A stretch of DNA of 64,000 nucleotides from VRUE01 sp963728835 (GCA_963728835.1 CAVSKZ010000003.1:1-64000), one strand, 5' to 3'. Positions 46,877 to 56,667 are shown, counted from the first letter of the stretch. Notes: a model not told the origin generated them from the sequence alone. A program made the numbers and translations.

Positions 46877-47317
46877 ATGACCGTCAAGACAGAAGCTATT
46901 GGGAAGGAATGGCCCGCCACGACCTATGAGGTGGGCAAGGAGAAGATCGGCGAGTACGCGCGAGTGATCGGGCTCGACAACCCGGTCCACTTCGACCGCG
47001 AGGCGGCCAGGGCGGCCGGCTACCGCGACGTCGTCGCGCCGCCGATGTTCTGCGTCGTCTACAGCGCCCCGGCGCTCGGCCCGGCGATGTTCGACCCCGA
47101 GGTGGGGATGAACTTCGCCGCGATGGTGCACGGCGGCCAGGAGTTCGAGTGGGGCGAGCCCGCCTGCTCGGGCGACGAGATCACCACCACCGCCAAGTGC
47201 CTGGAGATCTTCGAGAAGGACGGCAAGGGCTTCTACGTCTTCGAGACCCGCTCGGTCAACCAGGACGGCGACGAGGTCGTCAAGGGCACCTGGACCAACA
47301 TCGTGAGGGGAGTCTGA
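46877..47317 (+). CDS. MaoC-like dehydratase, N-terminal-type subunit (FAS1-like)
   Basis: The 146-residue hot-dog protein reads KEKIGEYARVIGLDNPVHFD, VVAPPMFCVVYSAPALG and VHGGQEFEWGEPACSGDEIT. These resemble HadA/HadC-type dehydratase subunits, which lack the full catalytic motif and pair with a MaoC subunit. The next gene, starting one base after its stop, encodes such a partner. The pair may dehydrate 3-hydroxyacyl thioesters. The ATG at 46877 restores a normal length. Confidence 0.85.
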   Translation: MTVKTEAIGKEWPATTYEVGKEKIGEYARVIGLDNPVHFDREAARAAGYRDVVAPPMFCVVYSAPALGPAMFDPEVGMNFAAMVHGGQEFEWGEPACSGDEITTTAKCLEIFEKDGKGFYVFETRSVNQDGDEVVKGTWTNIVRGV

Positions 47318-47318
47318 G

Positions 47319-47711
47319 ATGGCTGACTTGAACAGGGGGGACGCGATCCCCGAGCTGAGGGTCACCCCCGACAAGTACCTGCCGCACCGCTACGCAGGCG
47401 CCTCGGGCGACTTCAACCCGATCCACATCGACCCGGAGTTCGCGAAGGCGGTCGGCCTGCCGAACACGATCCTCCACGGCCTCTACATGATGGGCCTGGT
47501 CGCGCGCTCCGCCACCGACGCCGCCGGCGGCGACCCGGGAACGCTCAAGAGGCTCTCCGTGCAGTTCCGCGGCATGGGTGCGCCCGAGACCGAGATCGTC
47601 GTCACCGGCACGGTGAAGTCCGTCGAGGGCGACCGCGCCGTCATCGACACCGTTGCAGCTCAGGGCGACAACCAGACGATCCGCAACGCAGAGGCAGAAG
47701 TCCAGCTGTAG
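47319..47711 (+). CDS. MaoC-family dehydratase (HadB-like subunit)
   Basis: The 130-residue protein carries the hydratase motif YAGASGDFNPIHIDPEFAKA with Asp and His catalytic residues. LPNTILHGLYMMGLVAR and RGMGAPETEIVVTG follow. It is the catalytic partner expected for the preceding gene, comparable to mycobacterial HadB. The genes are translationally adjacent. A long hairpin follows immediately. Confidence 0.88.
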   Translation: MADLNRGDAIPELRVTPDKYLPHRYAGASGDFNPIHIDPEFAKAVGLPNTILHGLYMMGLVARSATDAAGGDPGTLKRLSVQFRGMGAPETEIVVTGTVKSVEGDRAVIDTVAAQGDNQTIRNAEAEVQL

Positions 47712-47715
47712 GTGT

Positions 47716-47795
47716 GAGGAGCGCCGGGTGGGTCTCCCAAAACACTCAAGCGAGGCTCCTGCCGAGCGTTTTGGGAGGCCCACCCGGCGCTCCTC
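47716..47795. repeat. 28-bp-stem inverted repeat between the MaoC gene and hrcA
   Basis: Bases 47716-47743 pair with 47768-47795 over 28 bp with a single G-U, around a 24-base loop. The stem contains GGTCTCCCAAAAC and GTTTTGGGAGGCC. It fills the 97-base gap. It could terminate the MaoC operon, but such length is far beyond a normal terminator. The loop has GAGGCTCC, resembling part of the core of the prmA and trpB/trpA elements. No CIRCE heat-shock operator is recognisable. Confidence 0.88.
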
Positions 47796-47808
47796 CTAGA
47801 CTTCCAGC

Positions 47809-48836
47809 ATGCTTTCGCCTCGGCAGGAGCTGATTCTCAAGCTGGTGGTCGATGCCTACTTGGCGTCAGGGAAGCCCGTGCCTTCGAAGGAGCTCGTAGA
47901 GCTTTCGGAGGTCGAGTGGGGAGCTTCGACCGTGCGGGCGGAGCTGGCGGCACTGGAGGCGGCTGGGTACCTGACCCATCCTCATACTTCGGCTGGCCGG
48001 GTTCCGACGGAGCTCGGGGTATCGGCGTCACGTCGACCTGATGATGGCTGCGGGCGGGCCGCCCGCTGAGAGCCGGGTGGAGCTGGAGCCTGCGGCGGGA
48101 GATCGACGCGGCGATGCGTGAGACGACGGCCGCGCTGGCCCAGGTGACCGACCTGATGGCAATGGTGATGGCACCGCCGGAGACGCTGGCGGCGACGATC
48201 CACCGGGTCGAGGTTCTGCGCCTGCAGCCCAGTCGCGTGATGGTGGTCGCGATCGCCTCCAACGGCGCGGTCGCCAAGCGCGTCTTCGACTTCCACACGC
48301 CGGTCGACGCCGGCTTGGTCGAGTGGGCCTCCAGCTACCTCAACGAGTCGACTGTCGGGAATGGGCTTGGGAGCGCGGATGATCGCCGGTCGCCTTGCCG
48401 ATCCCGAGCTCGGCCCCGCTCGAGGGCGAGTTCATCGCCACGCTCGGTGCCGCCTTCACCGAGCTCGAGCGCGAGGAGTCTTCCGACACCCTCTACATGG
48501 AGGGCGCGGCCCGTCTCCTCTCCGAAGCGCACTCCGCCGACCTGCCCCGGGCGGACAGGCTGATGACCGCTCTGGAGGAGCGGGCGAGCCTGCTCGGGAT
48601 GCTGCGCTCGGCTCTCGAGGAGCGCTCGGTCTTCCTCTGGATCGGCGCCGAGAACCCGCAGCCCCGAGCTGCGCTCGGTCAGCGTCGTCGGCGCCAATTA
48701 CGGCCTCGCGCACCGCAACCTCGGGGCCGTCGGCGTCGTCGGTCCCCTGCGCATGGACTACGCCACCGCGATCGCCTCCGTGCGCGCCGCCGCGCGCGAG
48801 CTCTCGCGCTACTGCGAGACGGTCTACGACGGCTGA
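47809..48836 (+). CDS. hrcA: Heat-inducible repressor HrcA (frameshifted in the assembly)
   Basis: The N-terminal winged helix reads LSPRQELILKLVVDAYLASG, then STVRAELAALEAAGYLTHPH and TSAGRVPTELGYRRHVD (crossing a frame). The dimer and inserted domains are present: PSRVMVVAIASNGAVAKRVF, EFIATLGAAFTELEREE and ASLLGMLRSALEERSVFLWI. It ends NLGAVGVVGPLRMDYATAI. Frame changes near 48015, 48080, 48385 and 48660 look technical. HrcA represses heat-shock genes through CIRCE. The dnaJ gene follows. Confidence 0.88.
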
Positions 48837-48846
48837 TCGGGACCCG

Positions 48847-49516
48847 ATGCCACGCGACTACTACGAGGTCCTCGGGGTGCAGCGCGGCGCCTCCGAGACG
48901 GAGATGAAGCGGGCCTTCCGCGGGCTCGCCCGCGAGCTGCACCCCGACGTCAACGCCCACGACCCCGACGCGGAAAGGAAGTTCAAGGAAGCCGCCGAGG
49001 CCTACGAGGTGCTCTCCGATCCGCGAGCGCCGCCAGGCCTATGACCGCTTCGGCCACGAGGGCTTGCGGGGCGGTGGCGCCGCGGCCGGCGGCCCGGGCT
49101 TCGGCTCGGTCGAGGACCTGTTCCAGGCGGTCTTCGGCAGCGCCTTCGGCTTCGAGGTCAGGCGGGGCCCGATGCGCGGCCAGGACCTCGTCCACGCGGT
49201 CGAGATCTCTGCCCTGGAGGCGATGCTCGGGGCGACCGTCAGGATTCCGAGCCACGAGGGCGAGCGCGAGGTCGAGCTGCCGCCGGGGATCCAGCACGGC
49301 ACCCAGTTCGCGCTGCGCGGTCACGGCCTGCCGGGTGCCAACGGGGGACCGCCCGGCGACCTACGCGTCGTCGTCCACGTGATCGTCCCGACCGACCTCT
49401 CCGAGGAGCAGCGCGAGCTGGCCGAGAAGCTGGAGGAGTCCCTGGAGCCGCACAACCTCCGCTCCGAGCAGGATGACGGCGGCTTCTTCTCCCGCGTGCG
49501 CCGGGCCTTCGGTTGA
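48847..49516 (+). CDS. DnaJ-type co-chaperone without zinc finger
   Basis: The J-domain is complete (RDYYEVLGVQRGASETEMKR, HPD in LARELHPDVN, then AYEVLSDP). A short Gly-rich linker and the client-binding domains follow (GQDLVHAVEISALEAMLGAT, VELPPGIQHGTQFALRGHGL, DLRVVVHVIVPTDLSEEQR). None of the CxxCxGxG zinc-finger motifs is present, so the layout is CbpA-like (about 222 residues). A frame change near 49030 is probably technical. Position after hrcA suggests it is the operon's dnaJ. Confidence 0.85.
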
Positions 49517-50431
49517 TCCGCCTGGCGGTCCGCTGCACGCCCGAGCAGGCCGAGATCGTCCTCGCCGAGCTCACGGTGCTGGCCCCCAACGGGGTTGAGG
49601 AGGAGCGGGGCCCTGGCTACGTCGAGTACGCGATCTACGGCGGCGAGGGCGAGCTGCCCGAGCTGGGCGAGGTCGAGGTGGCCGCCGGCGACGGCCTGGT
49701 CGAGGTGGTGGCGACCGAGGTGCCCGACGACTGGGCCGACCGCTGGCAGGACTTCCACAAGCCGCTGCTGGTCGGCGAGCGCCTCTGGCTGCGCCCCTCC
49801 TGGGAGGAGCCGCGCGAGGGCACGGTCGACCTCGTCGTCGATCCCGGCCGCGCTTTCGGCACCGGCGCCCACCCGACGACCCGCCTCTGCCTTGAGTTCC
49901 TGCTGGAGCTTGCCGACGCCGGCGAAGCTTCAGGACCCCTCACAGACCTTGGCACCGGCTCCGGAGTCCTGGCGATCGCAGCGGCCAAGCTCGGCTGGTC
50001 TCCGGTGCGCGGCTACGACCACGAGCAAGCCTCGATCGAGGCAGCCACAGCCAACGCCGAGGCGAATCGCGTCGCAGCCGAGTTCGAACAGATCAACCTC
50101 CGCGATGCGTTGCCGGCGCTCGCTCCAACGACGGTCGCCAACATGACCGCGCCGATCTTGCGAGAGATTGCCAAACAGCTGGCGGGTAATCCGAGGAGTC
50201 GGGCGGGGGCTACTCGGAGCCTCCCCGCTGTTGCTCCGGGTAGCCCCCGCCCGACTCCCGACACGTCCGCCGCTCCGCCGGACCCTCCCCCGACGCCCGC
50301 CACGATGGTCCTCTCCGGCCTCCTACCCCAGGAGCTCGACGACACCGCTGCAGCCTTCGCGCCCGCGGGCCTCATCGAGGCGGATCGCCGCTTGGACAGG
50401 CGACTGGGCTGCGCTGGTGCTCAAACGCTGA
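49513..50431 (+). CDS. prmA: Ribosomal protein L11 methyltransferase, with palindromic insertion
   Basis: PrmA trimethylates L11. Visible are the N-terminal domain, DDWADRWQDFHKPLLVGE, GRAFGTGAHPTTRLCLEFLL, SAM motif I LTDLGTGSGVLAIAAAKLG and VANMTAPILREIAKQLAG. MVLSGLLPQELDDTAAAFA follows. Between the last two conserved blocks about 36 residues (NPRSRAGATRSLPAV and onward) are extra and include the inverted repeat at 50195-50258. A frame change near 50370 leads to the natural end WAALVLKR at 50431. The TTG start overlaps the dnaJ stop by four bases. Confidence 0.88.
50195..50258 (+). repeat. Palindromic repeat family B, copy 1 (in frame in prmA)
   Basis: Arms of 19 bp (50195-50213 with 50240-50258) pair perfectly. 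They continue through a T-G wobble into CGGAGC/GCTCCG around a 12-base loop (CTCCCCGCTGTT). The 24-base core 50215-50238 is identical, in reverse complement, to 62215-62238. The arms are unrelated in sequence between the two copies. Confidence 0.9.
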
Positions 50432-50432
50432 T

Positions 50433-50469
50433 TGGCGACTTATGCGTCATATAGACGCATAAGTCGCCA
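50433..50469. repeat. 15-bp-stem inverted repeat after prmA
   Basis: TGGCGACTTATGCGT pairs perfectly with 50455-50469 around a 7-base loop (CATATAG). It starts one base after the prmA stop and has no T-tract. It is A/T-richer than its surroundings, like the comEC repeat. It may act as a terminator. Confidence 0.85.
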
Positions 50470-50500
50470 GGCGCCGCGTGCGCCTGTATGTTTCGCGCCG

Positions 50501-50987
50501 ATGCTGGCGACGATCGTCGACCCCGGCTACAAGATTGCGCTTTTCCTGCACATCTTGGCGGTCGTGCTCGCCTTCGGGCCGACCTTCGGCTACGCGCTCT
50601 TCTTCTCGGTCGCGCCGCAGTATCCGCGTGCGACGCCGGCGATCCTCGCCGGCGTTCAGAAGTGCGATCGCTATCTCGTCTCTCCCGGGATGATCGTCCT
50701 GCTTGTGGCTGGGATCTACCTTCAGGCCGACGGCGACTGGGACACGAGCGAGGCGTTCATCAGCGTCGGCTTCCTGGCGATCATCGGGCTCTTCGCCCTT
50801 CAGGGGGCCTTCTTCAAGCCGCAGACGCGCAAGGCGAGGGAGCTGGCCGAACGCGACCTGAAGGCAGGCGACACGCTCAGCGAGGAGTTCAACGCGGTGA
50901 GCGAACGGATCGGCAAAGTCGGCGGGCTCGCGGGCCTGATCGTCGTCGTCGACGATCTTCTTCATGACGTACAAGCCCTTCATCTAG
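50501..50987 (+). CDS. DUF2269-family membrane protein
   Basis: The ATG at 50501 starts a protein with four hydrophobic helices: YKIALFLHILAVVLAFGPTF, LVSPGMIVLLVAGIYL, FISVGFLAIIGLFALQGAFF and a terminal helix. A frame change near 50950 gives the more natural end TIFFMTYKPFI at 50987; the unshifted frame runs to 51001 with a poor tail. Conserved His in the first helix may bind haem, as suggested for the family. The function is unknown. Confidence 0.75.
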
Positions 50988-51051
50988 GGCGCCGGCGCTG
51001 ACGGTCTCGGAACCCAGCGGCGCCCGGCTCGACGCCTCGCTGCCGATCGCG

Positions 51052-51844
51052 ATGTTCGACTCGGGCGTGGGCGGCCTCACCGTCCTGCACGAGTGCCTCG
51101 TCTCCCTGCCCGAGGAGGACTTCGTCTACCTCGGCGACACGGCCTGGTTCCCCTACGGGACCAAGGGCACGGCAGACCTGCGAGCGCGGATCCGCTGCGA
51201 TCGCCGAGCTGCTGCTGGGTCGAGGCGCCAAGCTGCTGGTCATCGCCTGCAACACGGCGACCTCGATCGGCGCCGACGTCGCCCGCGAGGTTGCTGCCGA
51301 GCACGGGGTGGAGGTGGTGCCGGTGGTCGAGCCGCAGGCCGAGATCGCCGCCGCGATCACCGACAGCGGCCGGGTCGGCGTGCTGGCGACGCCGAACACG
51401 GTCGAGAGCGGCGCCTATCGACGTGGCTCTCGAAGCCCAGGGCCGAGCCCTCGAGGTGACCGAGGTCGCAGGCGCCCGATCTCGCCGGCTTCATCCAGGA
51501 CGGCTCGCCCTTCGACGAGGGGGTGCTCGAGATGGCCCGCGCCTACTGCGCGCCGCTGAAGCGGGCCGAGGTCGACACCCTGATCCTCGGCTGCACCCAC
51601 TACCCGCTGGTGGCGCCGATGCTGCAGCGCATCCTCGGTCGCGACGTGCGCCTGGTCAGCGGCGGTCACGCCGTCGCCGCCGCGGTGCAGCGCACGCTCG
51701 AGCGCCGCGGCCTCGCCCGAGCCGCTCGACGGCGAGGGCGAGTACCGCTTCCTCTGCACCGGCGACGTCGAGTCCTTCCGCGAGCTCGGCACCCGCTTCC
51801 TGCAGATGCCGCTGGGCGCGGTCGAGCGGGTCGAGATCGGATGA
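51052..51844 (+). CDS. murI: Glutamate racemase (frameshifted in the assembly)
   Basis: MurI makes D-glutamate for peptidoglycan. PIAMFDSGVGGLTVLHECL, LGDTAWFPYGTK, the first catalytic Cys in VIACNTATSIGA, VVPVVEPQAE and the second Cys in LILGCTHYPLVAPML are all present. Frame changes near 51195, 51420, 51475 and 51720 look technical. The preserved IA before the ATG suggests that translation begins upstream, possibly at a CTG near 51010, since no ATG/GTG/TTG lies in frame there. Confidence 0.9.
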
Positions 51845-51874
51845 CACCCGACGCTGCCGACTACCCTTAGGCCG

Positions 51875-52307
51875 ATGAGCGTTCTCGAGCAGGTTCAGGC
51901 AGACGTGCGCACGGCGATGAAGGCGGGCGAGCGCGAGCGGGCGGGCGCCCTGCGGATGATCGTCGACTCGCTGCAGAAGGACGCCAAGCTGGGCGACGGC
52001 GACGAGGTCGCGGTGCTCCAGCGCGAGCGCAAGAAGCGGCTCGAAGCCGCCGAGGCCTACGGCGAGGCCGGCCGCGCCGAGCAGGCCACGGCCGAGAGCT
52101 TCGAGGCCGAGCTGATCGAGGGCTACCTGCCCGCAGCAGCTCTCCGACGAGGAGCTGGCCGAGCTGGTCGACGCCGCGGTCGCCGAGACCGGCGCCAGCG
52201 AGCAGAAGCAGATGGGCCAGGTGATGTCGGCGCTGATGCCGAAGGTCGGCGGGCGCGCCGACGGCAAGCGGGTCAGCGCGGCGGTGCGTGAGCGGCTTGG
52301 CGCGTAG
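51875..52307 (+). CDS. GatB/YqeY-domain protein
   Basis: The protein reads VLEQVQADVRTAMKAGERER, LRMIVDSLQKDAKLG and VLQRERKKRLEAAEAY, then, after a frame change near 52133, LSDEELAELVDAAVAETGAS, MGQVMSALMPKVGGRADGK and VSAAVRERLGA. This is the complete YqeY family (about 145 residues), related to the tRNA-binding tail of GatB. It overlaps the phoH start by 20 bases. Confidence 0.9.
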
Positions 52308-53281
52308 GCAGCTGACCCTCGACAACACCGTCGCCGCCGAGCTGGCGGGCTCCGAGGACGCCGTGCTGCGGGCGCTGCGCGGCCACCTCGACTGCGAGCT
52401 TCCACCTGCGCGGCAACGTCCTCACCCTCGACGGCGACTCCGACGACGTGCAGACGGCGGCGACCGTGGTCGACGAGCTGGTCGAGCTGATCGAGCAGGG
52501 CCACGAGGTCGCGCCGGGGACGATCGAAGCGGTGACCGGCGCGCTCGACGCCCACGAGAGCCCGGCCGAGATCCTCGAGGACGTCGTCTGGCGCCACCGC
52601 AACACCAAGGTCGCGCCGAAGACGCTCAACCAGAAGCGCTACGTCGACTCGATCCGCGACCACACGATCACCTTCGGCGTCGGCCCGGCGGGCACCGGCA
52701 AGACCTTCCTCGCCGTGGCGATGGCGGCCGCGGCGCTGGCCGAACGGCAGGTGCAGCGGATCATCCTCACCCGGCCGGCGGTCGAGGCGGGCGAGCGGCT
52801 CGGCTTCCTGCCCGGCGACATCCAGGCCAAGGTCGACCCCTACCTGCGGCCGCTCTTCGACGCCCTCTTCGACATGCTCGACCCCGATCGGGTCAACGGC
52901 TACTTCGAGCGCGGCGTGATCGAGGTCGCGCCGCTCGCCTTCATGCGGGGCCGCACCCTGAACGACTCCTTCGTGATCCTCGACGAGGCCCAGAACACCA
53001 GCCCCGAGCAGATGAAGATGTTCCTCACCAGGCTCGGCTTCAACTCGCGCATGGTCGTCACCGGCGACGTCACCCAGATCGACCTGCCGACCGACCAGCG
53101 CTCCGGCCTCGTCGTCGTCCGCGACATCCTCGACTCGGTCCAGGACATCTCCTTCGTCGACTTCGGCGGCGAGGACGTCGTCCGCCACAAGCTCGTGCAG
53201 CGGATCGTCGCCGCCTACGACGAGCACGGCAACCGCGAGCGTGCGGCGCGGGCCGAACACGGCCCGACCCCCGGCCCTTGA
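52288..53281 (+). CDS. PhoH-family ATPase
   Basis: After the start (LARRQLTLDNTVAAELAG) and a frame change near 52400, the protein has FGVGPAGTGKTFLAVAMA (Walker A), ILTRPAVEAGERLGFLPGD, FVILDEAQNTSPEQMKMFL (Walker B) and MVVTGDVTQIDLP. This is the cytoplasmic PhoH family, linked to RNA metabolism and commonly placed before ybeY, as here. Its stop overlaps the ybeY TTG by three bases. Confidence 0.93.
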
Positions 53282-53643
53282 GCCGGGACCTCTCAGACGT
53301 GCCGCCGGAGCTGCGCGACGCGGTCGCGGCGGCGCTCGACGGCGCCGGTGTCGCCGACGGACACCTCGCGGTCGAGCTGGTCGGCGCGGAGCGCATCCGG
53401 GAGCTGAACCGCGAGCACCGCGGCAAGGACGTGCCCACCGACGTGCTCGCCTTCCCGCTCGACGGGGCCGAGCCGACCGCCGGCCCGCGCGAGCTGGGCG
53501 ACGTCGCGATCTGCCCGCAGCACTGCACCGACGTCACCGAGGCAGCCGTCCACGGCGTCCTCCACCTCTGCGGCCACGACCACGAGACCGACGATGGCGA
53601 GATGCTCGCGCTGCAGGCCCGGGTCCTGGAGGGACTGACGTGA
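53278..53643 (+). CDS. ybeY: Endoribonuclease/rRNA maturation factor YbeY
   Basis: The 121-residue protein ends with the zinc motif AVHGVLHLCGHDHE (H-x3-H-x5-H) and has NREHRGKDVPTDVLAFPLDG, typical of YbeY, which matures 16S rRNA. A TTG start overlaps phoH, and its stop overlaps the era GTG, so phoH-ybeY-era is one coupled unit. Confidence 0.93.
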   Translation: MSRDLSDVPPELRDAVAAALDGAGVADGHLAVELVGAERIRELNREHRGKDVPTDVLAFPLDGAEPTAGPRELGDVAICPQHCTDVTEAAVHGVLHLCGHDHETDDGEMLALQARVLEGLT

Positions 53644-54538
53644 CCCGCGCGGGGTTCATCGGGCTCGCCGGACGGCCCAACGTCGGCAAGTCGACCCTGG
53701 TCAACGCGATCGTCGGCAGCCAGCGTGGCGATCGTCTCGATGCGCCCGCAGACGACCCGGAGGGCGATCCGCGGCATCCACACCGACACCGAGGCGGGCC
53801 GCCAGCTGGTCCTCGTCGACCTGCCCGGGCGTGCAGACGCCCCCGCGACGTGCTGACCGAGCGGATGCAGAAGCGGGTCGAGCGCGAGCTGGCCGACTCC
53901 GACCTGGCCCTGATCGTGATCAACGGCGAGGAGGGCGTCGGGCCGGGCGATCGCTTCATCGCCCGTGCCCTGGTCGAGGGCGGCGGTCGCGCTGCCGACG
54001 ATCTGCGCCGTCAACAAGGTCGACCGGACTCGGGCCGAACGAGCTGGTCCCGGTGCTCGCCGAGGCGGCCGAGCTGGAGGGCGTCGACGAGGTCTTCCCG
54101 ATCAGCGCCCGCGAGGGCGAGGGCCTCGAGGCCCTGGTCGAGCGCCTCGGCGAGCTGGTCCCCGAGGGCCCCTACCTCTACCCGCCCGAGGACCACAGCG
54201 ACCAGCCGAGCGAGCTGCTGCTGGCCGAGCTGATCCGCGAGCAGGTGCTCAACCGCACCCGCGAGGAGATCCCCCACTCGGTCGAGGTCGCGGTCAAGGA
54301 GGTCGACGAGCGCGAGGACGGCCTGGTCACCGTCTCCGCCGAGATCTGGGCCGAGACCGAGTCCCAGAAGGGCATCCTGATCGGCAAGGGCGGCAAGAAG
54401 GTCGGCGAGATCGGCACCGCCGCCCGCAGCTCGCTCGAGGCCGAGCTCGGCGCCAAGGTCCACCTCGACCTCAAGGTCCGGGTCCGTAGCCACTGGCGCC
54501 GCGACGAGGACCTGCTCGATCGGCTGGGCATCGAGTAG
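53640..54538 (+). CDS. era: GTPase Era (frameshifted in the assembly)
   Basis: Era binds the 16S rRNA 3' end during 30S assembly. G1 GRPNVGKST, VSMRPQTTRRAIRGIHTDTE (second frame), LVLVDLPG, then AVNKVDR, the effector PISAREGEGLEAL and a KH domain with QKGILIGKGGKKVGEIGTAA are present. Frame changes fall near 53730, 53830, 53990 and 54040. The order of blocks is normal, so the gene is very likely intact in the cell. Confidence 0.92.
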
Positions 54539-54552
54539 ACTACGATGGCTCG

Positions 54553-54877
54553 ATGTTCGAGCAGCTGAAGTTCGACGAGCGCGGCCTGGTCCCGTGCATC
54601 GCCCAGGACCACGCCAGCGGCGAGGTGCTGACCCTCGCCTATGCGAGCGAGGAATCGCTGCGGCTCACGGTCGAGACGGGAGAGCTCCACTTCTACAGCC
54701 GCTCGCGGGAGGAGATCTGGCGCAAAGGGGAAACCTCCGGGAACGTGCTCAAGCTTCGCCAGCTCCGCCTCGACTGCGACGGCGACGCGATCGTCGCCCT
54801 GGTCGAGCCGACAGGGCCCGCCTGCCATACGGGCGAGCGCTCCTGTTTTCACCGTGACATAGACGGCGAATACAGCA
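54553..54877 (+). CDS. hisI: Phosphoribosyl-AMP cyclohydrolase (HisI domain)
   Basis: HisI opens the adenine ring in histidine synthesis. The protein reads FEQLKFDERGLVPCIAQDHA, LTLAYASEESLRLTVETGEL, HFYSRSREEIWRKGETSGNV, RLDCDGDAIVALVEPTGPAC and HTGERSCFHRD. These hold the metal-binding cysteines. No stop occurs in this frame until 55179, beyond the start of the HisE domain. The two domains are therefore probably fused as HisIE with one indel near 54870; a lost stop codon is the alternative. Confidence 0.88.
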
Positions 54878-55168
54878 ATGACCGCCGCTTTGCACGAAAC
54901 GCTCGCTGCGCTGGAGCGCACGCTGCGCAGCCGTGCCGCCGAGCGGCCCGAGGGGAGCTACACGGTGAAGCTGCTCGACGACCCGAAGCTGATCGGCGAG
55001 AAGGTGGAGGAGGAGGCCGAGGAGGTGGTGCGCGCCGCCCGCGAGGAGTCCGACGAGCGCGTCGCCGAAGAGGCCGCCGACCTGCTCTACCACCTCGCCG
55101 TCCTGCTCGCCTCGCGCGAGGTCCCGCAGTCCGCGGCGATGGAAGTGCTCGATGGCCGTCGCCGCTGA
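54878..55168 (+). CDS. hisE: Phosphoribosyl-ATP pyrophosphatase (HisE domain)
   Basis: The segment reads LHETLAALERTLRSRAAERP, GSYTVKLLDDPKLIGEKVEE and EAADLLYHLAVLLASREV, covering the HisE all-alpha fold with its acidic metal ligands. It removes pyrophosphate from phosphoribosyl-ATP. The apparent ATG at 54878 lies inside the extended HisI frame. It is either a separate overlapping gene or the C-terminal half of HisIE. Its 3' end overlaps trpE. Confidence 0.88.
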   Translation: MTAALHETLAALERTLRSRAAERPEGSYTVKLLDDPKLIGEKVEEEAEEVVRAAREESDERVAEEAADLLYHLAVLLASREVPQSAAMEVLDGRRR

Positions 55169-56663
55169 CTCCGATCTGATCCTCGAGCCGAGCCTGGAGG
55201 AGGCTCGCGCGCTGGCCGAGCGGGGCAACGTCGTGCCGGTCTGCGCCCGCCTGCTCGACGACTGCGAGACGCCGGTCTCGGCCTTCCTCAAGCTGCGCGC
55301 CGGCGAGCCGGAGGGGGCGCCCTGCTTCCTGCTCGAGTCGGCCGAGCAGGGCCAGGTCGGGCGTTACTCGTTCGTCGGTTTCCGCCCCCGCTCGGTGCTG
55401 CGCTGGAGCGACGGGACCCTCTGCCGAGGACGGCGGCGGAACGGCGCGACGCCCCCGATCCCTACGCCGCCGTCGCCGAGCACCTCGCGCGCTTCCGGCC
55501 GGCGCCGGTCGAGGGCCTGCCGCCGTTCAGCGGCGGCGCGGTCGGCTTCTTCGGCTACGACCTCGTGCGCACGGTCGAGCCGCTGGGCGAGCCCAACCCC
55601 GACCCGCTCGGCCTGCCCGACATGGCGCTGATGGTGACCGACTTACTGCTCGTCTTCGACCACCTCCGTCACGAGCTGACGATCATGGCCTGCGCCTTCT
55701 GCCGAGGACGAGGGCGGCATCGACGCCGCCTACGAGCGAGCCGCAGGCGCGATCGCCGACGCCCGCAGGCGCCTGCGGGGCGCGGTTCCGGCGCCGGAGC
55801 ACCCCGTCGTCGCCGAGCCACCGGAGTTCACGTCGAACATGGAGCGAGAGGAGTTCGAAGCCGCGGTCGAGCGGATCGTCGAGTACGTCCACGCCGGCGA
55901 CGCCTTCCAGGTGGTGCCTTCGCAGCGCTTCTCGGCGCCCGCGCCGGTCGAGGCCTTCTCGATCTACCGCGGCCTTCGCGCCGTCAACCCCTCGCCCTAC
56001 ATGTACTTCCTCGAGTTCGGCGACTTCCAGATCGCGGGAGCCTCGCCTGAGCCGCTGGTCAAGGTGACCGGTGACCGGGTCGAGACGCGGCCGATCGCCG
56101 GCACCTACCCGCGCGGCTCCGACGAGGAGGAGGACCGGCGCCTTGCCGAGCGCCTCGTCAACGACCCCAAGGAGCGGGCCGAGCACGTGATGCTGGTCGA
56201 CCTCGGCCGCAACGACCTCGGCCGGGTCTGCGAGTACGGCTCGGTCAAGGTCGACGAGCTGATGGTGGTCGAGACCTACTCGCACGTGCTGCACATCGTC
56301 AGCCAGGTCTCCGGCACCCTGCGCGAGGGGGTCGGCGCGATGGACGTCCTGCGCTCCGCGCTGCCGGCGGGCACGCTCTCCGGCGCTCCGAAGGTGCGGG
56401 CGATGCAGATCATCGACGAGATGGAGCCGGTCAAGCGCTGCTCCTACGGGGGCGCCATCGGCTATCTCTCCTGGAACGGCGATCTCGACACCGCGATCCA
56501 CATCCGCACCGTGGTCGTCAAGGACGGGCAGATGCACGTCCAGGCGGGGGGCGGGACCGTCGCCGACGCCAAGCCCGCCTACGAGTACAACGAGTCCGTC
56601 AACAAGGCCAAGGCCGTCTTCCGCGCGGTCGAGCTGGCCTGCGAGCAGCCGGACTGGCCGTGA
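55152..56663 (+). CDS. trpE: Anthranilate synthase component I (frameshifted in the assembly)
   Basis: TrpE makes anthranilate from chorismate. The N-terminal part reads VVPVCARLLDDCETPVSAFL and PCFLLESAEQGQVGRYSFVG. The chorismate-binding domain includes FQVVPSQRFSAPAP, GASPEPLVKVTGDRVETRPI, AGTYPRG, MLVDLGRNDLGRVCEYGSV, LPAGTLSGAPKVRAMQIIDE and IRTVVVKDGQMHVQAGGG. Frame changes near 55425 and 55700 look technical. The ATG overlaps the HisE end. Confidence 0.93.
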
Positions 56664-56667
56664 GGTC

